DNA from: Blumeriella jaapii | Taxonomy: Eukaryota > Ascomycota > Leotiomycetes > Helotiales > Drepanopezizaceae | NCBI GenBank assembly: GCA_009599575.1 | Contig: VWND01000034.1 | Span: 62,001-126,000 of the forward strand | Direction of reading: 5' to 3' | Length of the DNA stretch: 64,000 bases | In this document: positions 57,011 through 64,000 of the stretch, piece by piece | How the letters are laid out: each line of letters starts with the position of its first letter | Numbering within the stretch: position 1 is the first letter of the stretch | Program-made: the position numbers and the translations under genes | Notes under the pieces: model-generated | Seen by the model: the letters and a program-made list of their open reading frames with translations, nothing else | What the model was told of the DNA's origin: nothing | The model's database searches: none

Positions 57011-58620
57011 AAATTTAAAAAAAAATTTAAAAAAAAATAACGAACAGCTGCTTACGCTGCATCGTAAGCTGAAATTAGCTTATTTAAGAAATTCTAGAAT
57101 ATTTTTCGTAGTAAAAATACATTTAAAATCGGGGCATAAACTATTTCGCGCCGATAAATATTCGAAGCTATTATTAACAAAATCAAAAAATAAAAAGCAA
57201 ACGGAAAAAAGCCAAATAAAAAACTTTTTCGCCGGATTATTTTTTGCTAATATTATTAATTGCAAACAATATATACTACGAAGCGTAGCCGCTATATTAT
57301 TACAATCCGAAACGGTTAATAACGAGCTAGCAGAACCGATTTACAAAATTATTTTTAAATTGCAAAAATTTAATTTTTTTATATTATAAAAAACGTACGA
57401 ATCGGCTTCGCAAAACAATCGAGCCGGATCCGAAAAATACTGGCGTATAGGCCAAAATAAATTATTACGTTATAAAAAACGTGCGTATATTTCGAATAAA
57501 AGCGTTATTAAAAGCGAAATATTAAAAATTAATTACGACGATCCGACCGCCGGCTATTAAAGCTTTCGGCGAACGCTAAAACTGGTCGAAAAAAAGTATT
57601 TTTGGCCTGGTTTACAAAGCGACGTAAAGCGTTACGTTAATACGTATAAAAAGTATTAAAAAAGCAAATTTAAAAAGCACCGATTTTATAGCGAGTTAGC
57701 CCCTTTTTCGACTTTTACAAGACTTTAGGAAAAAATAACTATAAATTTTATTACGAATTTATTTTTTAGCAAAAAACGAAATCGTATTTACGATTCGATA
57801 TTCGTTATAATAAACCGATATACGAAACTATCGAAATATATACCGATATAAAAAACGATTTTAGCTTCAAATTTAACTAAAATATTTATATAACATATTT
57901 ATAAAAATTTTAACTATTTTAAAAAAATTATTATAAATAAAAAGCCAGTTTTCACTAGTAAATTCTGGTTTTTAATAATGTTTTACTTATAAATACAATA
58001 TCGATTAAACACCGTTTTCCATTTTTAAACAAATAGCCAAACGAAACGTTAAAATTAAATTTTAGAATTCTATTTTCGCACGTACTGCGATTATCGATAA
58101 AACGATTAGGCTACGAAACTTGTTTTAACCGAATTTACATATAACAATTCGATATACGCTTTTACAAATTCTATTTTTTTTCGCATATTATACGATTTTT
58201 ACCCAAAACTTGGCAGCAACGTCGAAAGCGACGTCGTAGAAAAAAAAGGTACCGTTAACAAAAAAGCGAATTAAAATATTGCAAAAAAAAAAAAGAAATA
58301 TTTAATAAAAAGTTAAAAAAAATCAACGCGAATTATAAAAGGTTTTACGACGCTAAATATAAAAAAATTAGATTTTAAATAGGCGACAAAATATTATTGT
58401 CGATTAAAAACCTTCGATAATTACGATTTTTTCGAAAGCTTTTAAATAAATATCTAAGGCTTTTTAAAATTAAGCGAGTTATATACGAGCACGGCCAAGC
58501 TTATTAATTCGAGCTTTTTTTTTAATATCGTATTTACGATACTTTTCACGTTTTATTAAAACTTTGGCAGGATCGGAACGATACCGAACCGAAAAATAAT
58601 ATAATAAAATTTTAAAAATC
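57011..58620 (+). pseudogene. H integrase
   Basis: It shows L-V-E-K-K-Y-F-W-P-G-L near 57580 and V-N-T-Y-K-K-Y from the zinc finger, the core start F-I-T-N-L near 57750, N-R-Y-T-K near 57815, and N-N-S-I-Y near 58150, in gypsy integrase order. The C-terminal part to about 58620 is Lys-rich. Frames switch and stops are frequent. Confidence 0.8.
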
Positions 58621-59725
58621 CGAAAAATACAAGATCAAATTAATACAAATTTATAAAAATACAAAAAAGAGCCGATATTATTTAATGCGATAAAAAAACT
58701 ATTTACCAAGCGAAAATTTCTAAAAGCTAAAAAACTATTTTACGAACGCAAAAAAGATTATAAAAAAATATTTAAAAAATACGATAAATAATAGCAACGG
58801 AGCAGTAACGAATGCGCGCCGTAAAAATAAAAAAAAGAAAACAAAAACATTTAAAAAACCTTAGAACCGTCGCTAAATTAAATTATTTTCATCGTTATTT
58901 TTTTTCTTATTTTTTTCGCCATTTTTTTCAAACTCAAAAGCAGCGGCAGGCTAAAAGAATTAATATTAAACGAATTCGCAAAATATTCGATTTATTTTAA
59001 TTAAAACTTCTACGATAGCCGTAATCGAATTTTAAATTGCAACTACGATATTTTCGTAAAAAACCAGAATTTAATTCAATTAATTAAAATAAATTCGAGC
59101 GACGTTTTCGAAACGTCGGAAAATACGTTTTATATTAGCGTCGTTAAAAAAAAAGGCCGGCGCAGCCAAAGCTTTTAAAACAGCAGCCGCCGCTAAACCG
59201 GCAAAAACGGGCGCAGCAGCAGCGGCGGCAGCCCGAGCCGCGGCGCGATTCGTACGATTTCCGATTATTATAAAAGCCGAAGCGTCACTTTTTTTTAAAC
59301 GATTTATATAAGCGTCGTAAATAATAAAATCGATAAAAATTTTAGCAAAAGCTTTGGCTTCGGCAATAAAAAAAAAAAAAGCGGCAGCGGCGATAGTAAT
59401 ATCGAAACGATTTATAAAATCGTTAAAGCTCGCGAAAAGTATTTGCGCTTCGGTAGCGCGTGCGGCAGAAATTTGTAATTAATTAAAAGCGAATTCGAAT
59501 AAAAGTTTAAAAGATTTATAAAAAAGCATTAAATATGCGAAGCTTTGCAGCGGTTGCATTTTACGCTGAAAAATTCGAAAACGCAAAAAAATAAAAAGGC
59601 CGCTATAATATTTTCGCGTAAAATCAGGCGGGCGTACCGAAAGCAAATAAAAATCAAAAGCATTTTGAAAGTTCGCGGCGAACGCGGCGAAAAGTAATGA
59701 ATTAAAATAAAAGAAAATTAACGAG

Positions 59726-59757
<32 letters not shown>

Positions 59758-60012
59758 AAGCAGGAAAATAACGGCCATTTTAAAAAAAAAAGCTTTTTTA
59801 AACGAAAATGCGAGCGCTACCGAAAACAAAAAAAACAAAACAGCAGAACAGCTATAATTCACGATCAAAAGCGGAAAAAACAGCTATAATTCACGACCGA
59901 AAGCGAAAAAAACCGCATGTTATTTCGAAAGCGTAACGTACGTTATATACGAAAGCATACGCATAAAAAAATTAATCGCTTTTGAAAACCAAAAGCTTAA
60001 AAAAAAAAATAA
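58621..60012 (+). other. H region after integrase, with Ala-rich GC-rich patch
   Basis: An open stretch (58812-59000) is basic. Then 59150-59265 is strikingly GC-rich, reading as Ala runs in the plus frame and in the reverse frame. The reverse frame is open from 59868 through about 59150 except for one stop (59479-59868 then A-A-R-A-T-E-A-Q-I-L-F-A-S-F), while the plus frame has about a dozen stops. An antisense gene or a Pol tail are both possible. A 29-A tract is at 59726-59754. Confidence 0.4.
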
Positions 60013-60424
60013 TATTAAAAACCAATATCACGTGTATAAATTAAATAATCCGCCAAAACCTTTTGCTTTTACTAATCTTCGAATAATACTTTCTGCGAAT
60101 AAGCCGTGGGGGCCGGATAATATTATAAAAGCTGAAAATAATATTTAAATAAAACATTTTATAAAAATAATTATTAAAAAACCAGTTATTAAAGTTATAT
60201 TAAAAAAAATTAAAAAAAGGTCGGGATAGAAGCTGAAAAGCATACTAAATAAGATTCGCCTGGTTTTTTAAGAAATACTTTTTTCGAGGGCTCCACTCCT
60301 TCTTTTGTACTTATACACGCCTTTTACTAGAAATGTAGAAGGTAAAAATCAGTCTGACTATCGACCCAACCTTATCTGAGCTTTATTGTCTGAACTAGTG
60401 TTTCCCTGCCTTTCAATTCTTACA
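60013..60424 (+). repeat. H 3' LTR
   Basis: 412 bp, starting TATTAAAAACC (mutated TGTCAGGAACC) and ending TTCTTACA. Followed by GGTAT. The 93-codon open frame from 60386 is LTR and G2 sequence. Confidence 0.92.
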
Positions 60425-60429
60425 GGTAT

Positions 60430-60988
60430 AGGTGCCAGTGGTATAGGTGCCAGTGGTATGATTGCCGGTGGTGTTGGAATAAGGTTTGGGCACGGACCAC
60501 CTCGGCCATTAGGCCTCGCGCTAAGTCACGTGACCCACAAGCGCAACTTATTATACATAAAGTTTGCGATTCCGAGTATTTTAGCTCGATGTTTTTTTTT
60601 TAATTTATATGCGTACTTTTTGGTTTATATTACCTTTTTAATTATTTTCAAGCTAGCTATAATATAAAAAAAGACCAAACAATTTTCGCTAAAAAGCTTT
60701 GTATCTACGATTAAAAATTCGATCTGTTTTTGCAATTCGAACTTTTTTCAGGCCGCTCGTACCGACGTTTATTTATCGATGCTTTAATCAAAACTTTTTT
60801 CTATTAATTTTGTTTTCAAAAAAAGCTGAAATCTTTTTTTTTATTAATTCGATTTGCTTTTGCAATTCGAATCGCTTTTTTTTAATATTACAATATCTTA
60901 TGCTTTTTTTATAAATCGACGCGGCATCCGAAAACGAACGCAATCCGTACGATTCGGCTTCGATTCAGCATTTTTATTTTTTGCTTTT
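60430..60988 (+). mobile_element. G2, middle part
   Basis: It continues G2 after the duplicated GGTAT: rest of the minisatellite (to 60477), CACGTG at 60527, TATA-like stretch, T-run, and the frame that starts in G1 at ATG 52468 (here ATA, near 60663). It is broken at 60988 by D2 inside GCTTTT. G1 shows the uninterrupted sequence at 52780-52800. Confidence 0.82.
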
Positions 60989-61160
60989 TGTGAAGGGATA
61001 AGACGTCAGTTCGTTGGTCACGTGGTCCGAAGGTCACGTTGTTATCACGTAATATCGGAGCCCGCACACATTGTATCTTAGACTTCGCGACACCTCTAAC
61101 TTAAAACCTCGTAATTAATGCAAATCACTTACGAACCTTCTGCTCGTTCGCCCTTTTACA
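60989..61160 (+). repeat. D2 left LTR
   Basis: 172 bp, TGTGAAGGGA...CCCTTTTACA. It has a 14-bp internal deletion relative to D1, which removes one CACGTG region. The first 55 bp recur inverted at the right end. Confidence 0.9.
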
Positions 61161-62690
61161 TATTAATTACCAAAACTCTTTTAACACTTTTATTTCAGCC
61201 CTCGAGCTGAAAAAGCCTGCCAACTCTGTTCTGCCTTTACGCATACAAAAAATCAACTTTATCGCGACAATAACTTTACGACTTTTATTTTACGATTCCT
61301 ACGACCTTTTATACGAAACTACGAAACGACAACCTTTTCTAACACAAAAAACGACAACCTTTTCTAATATAAAACTTATATTTAAAAAACCTTGTTCTGC
61401 TTTTGCTTATATCCCGGAACAAAATACACTTCACGCTCCTTTCTTAACGGGCATTAATACCGAAAATGTCGGACTTTTCTAAGTTATCGGAACCTTTTAA
61501 TTATTCTATTTTAAAACACTTTAAATACCCCGATCAAATCGTCGCCGCCCTGATCGCTAATACGAAAGCCTGCTCTTAAGAAATCCTCGATATTTTCGCT
61601 TACGCGGTAAAGCAAAACGATATAATAGTATTACTTAAAGCCAAACTGGATAATCTCGCTTAAAAACTAAATATTCAAACGATACAATATTAGGAAAAAA
61701 AAGCCTTTTAAAAGAAAATAATTCAAAACCGCGAAGCCGAATTTGCCAACCTCCGAAAACAAGCTTTTATCAATTAAAATACACCGAACATTTTAAACGC
61801 AAAAAAAAAAACACCTGCCTTTTCCGATTCCGATAAATTCATAAATTCGGGTAGCACCGGCAACGTTACGAAACACCTTACCATTTTTTTTTAAAATATA
61901 ATTCTAAAGCTCCGTTTTAATCAAAACTGATATACGACCGAATAGGATCGCATAAATTACTTTTTTTCCCGCTTTTTCGATACAGCCAAAAGCGCTTTAC
62001 AAAAAGATTTACGTACGAACGGCACTTTTTTTTACCTGACTATTGCAAAAATGATTTAAATCTTTTAATAATCGTTCGGTGTTTTTAACTAATAAACAAA
62101 TACATTTAAAAAAATTCTATCCTTTAAGCAAAGCAATTAATTTCTGTCCATTTTTTTTTTTACCTGGTTAAAAATTAAAAATTATATTAAATTTAATAAC
62201 AAAGCCGCTATCGCTATTCTGCGCGAAACTTTTTATTCTGATATAATCACCCGTTTGTTTTATATCAACCTTTCCGATTTGAAAACCGACTTTATTAGTT
62301 TTTACGCTTAAATACGCGAAACCGATACCGTTTTTCGACAACTGAATCCTAATTATTACAAAACCGAAGGCCGCAATACGGAAATTATTTTTTTTGCTTT
62401 TATATTTAAAACTGCTATTACGATTATTATTCAAAGCGACTTTATAAACTTCAGCGCCACTTAAATCAAAGCAATTATATAAACCGCAGCCGATATAGCC
62501 AAAAACAAACGCCTAATAAATAATGCCGAAAATTAACGCGCCGAACTTATTTTTTTGCTAATAACTTTTGCTTATAATATGCTAGCGATAAACACCGCGC
62601 TGCTGATTGCCCCGACTCTTTTTGAATTAAGAAAGCTAAAGCCGAGGCAAAAAAGTCGGGAAACTGACTGTTTTTAATAATTATTATTAT
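61161..62690 (+). pseudogene. D2 gag
   Basis: It follows the leader TATTAATTACC. It is collinear with D1 gag and somewhat less mutated. A knuckle near 62555-62610 reads N-F-C-L-x-Y-A-S-D-K-H-R-A-A-D-C-P: the second Cys is Tyr, but H and the last C are kept. K-K-A-K-A-E-A-K-K-S-G-N follows it. The minus-strand open frame 62168-62434 is a shadow. Confidence 0.75.
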
Positions 62691-62699
62691 CAAAAACCT

Positions 62700-63074
62700 T
62701 TGAAAAATAAATTAAAATTATCTGCTTTAAACGGCGTTTCGAAACCATATTTAATATTGCTTTGTATTATAACTACTAATAGTATACATATCAAAACCTA
62801 TTTCTTAAACGACTCCGAAGCTACCGATAATTTCATTAACCATTTTTTCGTACAATACTACGAATTAACCCCTGTTTTACTTACCAACCCACGTAAACTT
62901 ACCGTGGTTAACGAACGTTCTTCCACTTACGGCGATATTACTTATCAAATCTTTTTTCAAATTAATACCGCCGGCCATACCGAATTAATTACAGCTTTTA
63001 TTACAACATTAGGAAAATACGATTTTATTTTAAAAAAGCCCTGGCTTCGGATATATAACTCTTATATTAACTGA
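62700..63074 (+). pseudogene. D2 retropepsin-like protease
   Basis: A 124-codon open stretch reads F-L-N-D-S-E-A-T-D-N-F-I-N-H, then L-R/K-L-T-V-V-N and I-T-A-F-I-T-T-L-G-K-Y-D-F-I-L-K-K-P-W-L, the G-x-x-D-x-I-L-G-x-x-W-L type end of gypsy proteases. The catalytic glycine is Glu (one G-to-A change). D1 keeps D-S-G-A. The frame ends near 63074, as the remaining pol is missing. Confidence 0.83.
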
Positions 63075-63294
63075 ACCACGAACACCTTTTGTTTCAATTC
63101 AGACTTCTGCCGTACGAATTGCTTACCTTAACGCATTTATCAATTGGCCGTTTCAGGCCTAGTCCAGAAACGCCATTCTTACAAAACCGTCGTTTTACCA
63201 GCTACACCTCGTCGTACAAAAACAGCTGTGTTTACCACCTTGGCCTCTCAACCAGGAGTCGAGGTATTCTCAGCCTTTTTGTACGAAATTAATC

Positions 63295-63349
63295 AACAAC
63301 GTGACCTTCGGACCACGTGACCAACGAACTGACGTCTTATCCCCTCACA
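63295..63349 (-). repeat. D2 right terminal inverted repeat (55 bp of LTR)
   Basis: Reverse complement of 60989-61043 with one difference (CCCCTCACA against TGTGAAGGG). It contains a CACGTG box at 63314-63319. It is followed by CTTTT, the target duplication. Confidence 0.93.
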
Positions 63350-63354
63350 CTTTT

Positions 63355-64000
63355 GTTTCTGGCGCTTTCGAATTTACATTCGTTTCAGGCTTTTTCGACG
63401 ACTTTGGCAGCGAATTTTTATTTTACGATTTTTTTATTAAACCATAATTATCTGCTAAATCCTTTCGTTTTATTATCGAATTTAAAATCGAATTATACGA
63501 CGCTAATATTTTAATATTTTTAAACCGACGAATATTTTTAAATCGATTATTTAACATATCTGCCAACGCTGAAAAATTCATTGCGGCCCAGCAGCTTTAA
63601 ATCGCTTAAATAATCGCTTAAGCTATCGCCGCCGCTCGCTTTTCAGCTTTCGTTAATATCGCTCGCGACGTTTTTTTTTTATTTCGAGCTTCGCGCGCTT
63701 TTACGACGGATTTTTAATTAATTCCCGAATATTACCTTTTCGTCTTCGACCCAGCTATTTTTCGAATCGAATTATTTAAAATCAAATACTTTCGTTACGT
63801 TTTCAGCGATTATTAAAAAAAATTAAATATAACGCATAAAAAATAAATATAAAACTGTTTATTAAAAAGTATTTAAGGAATTTTATATAAAATATAAACC
63901 AAGCCAAAGCATATTTCAAATATACTATTGAAAAAGCAAAAAATATTATTTTAAAGTATTTGAACCCCGAGTTTTATAACCAAGCCTAATCGGTCCGAAA
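63355..64000 (+). mobile_element. G2, right part, to window edge
   Basis: It resumes after D2 with GGCGCTTTCGAATTT-type sequence, matching G1 52789-53000 to about 63552, then goes beyond the G1 break. Up to about 63830 the frame carries A-E-K-F-I-A-A-Q-Q-L, several Q/A-rich turns and R-A-S-R-A-F-T-T-D-F, a gag-like or helical protein of unknown family, with TAA stops at Gln positions. The last 170 bp are AT-rich with no motif. Confidence 0.6.

Larger units (their letters stand above)
53075..60424 (+). mobile_element. Complete Ty3/gypsy element H, inserted in the G2 minisatellite
   Basis: 7,350 bp, LTRs 53075-53487 and 60013-60424, perfect target duplication GGTAT (53070-53074 and 60425-60429). 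The order is gag with zinc knuckle, protease, RT, RNase H, integrase, then about 1.4 kb with an Ala-rich GC-rich patch. RT and protease are of a lineage clearly distinct from A, D and E. The coding region is heavily RIP-mutated. Confidence 0.95.
60989..63349 (+). mobile_element. D2, aberrant D-family element with terminal inverted repeats
   Basis: 2,361 bp bounded by a perfect target duplication CTTTT (60984-60988 and 63350-63354). The left end is a D LTR (172 bp; 14 bp shorter inside than in D1), then gag and protease. Right after the start of the PR-RT linker, the sequence jumps to an inverted copy of the first 55 bp of the LTR (63295-63349). The two ends are therefore inverted repeats (60989-61043) with one mismatch. 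RT, RNase H, integrase and the 3' LTR are absent, so it must have been mobilised by other copies. Confidence 0.9.

Noticed and set aside
1..64000. AT-rich DNA with GC-rich palindromes, as in fungal mitochondrial genomes
   Set aside because: No mitochondrial gene, rRNA or tRNA is seen. LTR elements with target duplications and C-to-T nonsense changes point to nuclear repeat DNA.

Overview
This window is a stack of decayed LTR retrotransposons and holds no recognisable host gene. The protein families point to a filamentous ascomycete (Pezizomycotina). They include fungal Ty3/gypsy pol genes, one carrying a chromodomain, and fungal Ty1/copia pol genes. The DNA is visibly very AT-rich. Frames are broken mostly by TAA/TAG where related copies have CAA, CAG or TGG, as expected from repeat-induced point mutation (RIP). 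Species cannot be told from the sequence. No rRNA, tRNA or other RNA gene was seen.

I name the families A to H for this report. A: Ty3/gypsy, 267-bp LTRs, about 11.3 kb, with an extra 3' coding region. C: Ty1/copia, 204-bp LTRs. D: Ty3/gypsy, 186-bp LTRs. E: chromovirus-type Ty3/gypsy, about 269-bp LTRs, 6.4 kb. F: Ty1/copia, 302-bp LTRs. G: unclassified, with a 15-bp minisatellite near its 5' end. H: Ty3/gypsy, 413-bp LTRs, 7.35 kb.

Left half: A1 (1-2770 and 20284-26531, + strand) is split by C1 (2771-20283, - strand, target duplication ATTAC). C1 is itself split in gag by the complete A2 (7470-18754, + strand, target duplication (A)GCGT). A1 sits in E1 (26532-30703, + strand), which also carries solo LTR F1 (27404-27705, target duplication GCTTT). 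E1 lies in the gag of an older E copy, E4 (30704-31218).

Right half: E4 is also broken by E3 (31219-33617). E3 is broken by copia F2 (33618-37200), F2 by A3 (37201-39798), and A3 by G1 (39799-39825 and 52240-53006). G1 is broken by D1 (39826-52234, - strand, target duplication ATTTT), which holds the full-length E2 (45620-52032, - strand, target duplication GGTTT). A second G copy, G2, starts at 53007. G2 is broken by H (53075-60424, + strand, target duplication GGTAT) and by the odd D derivative D2 (60989-63349, target duplication CTTTT, 55-bp terminal inverted repeats), then runs off the right edge. Read this way the deepest chain is E4 > E3 > F2 > A3 > G1 > D1 > E2.

The most unusual signals are these. 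A 33-bp near-palindromic unit occurs nine times inside the coding regions of two unrelated retroelement families. D2 carries inverted instead of direct termini. Family A has about 3.3 kb of unidentified coding sequence after integrase. The mutation context seems to spare any C that has a G neighbour. CACGTG boxes are shared by the LTRs or leaders of five families. No element looks able to move on its own; all coding regions are annotated as pseudogenes.
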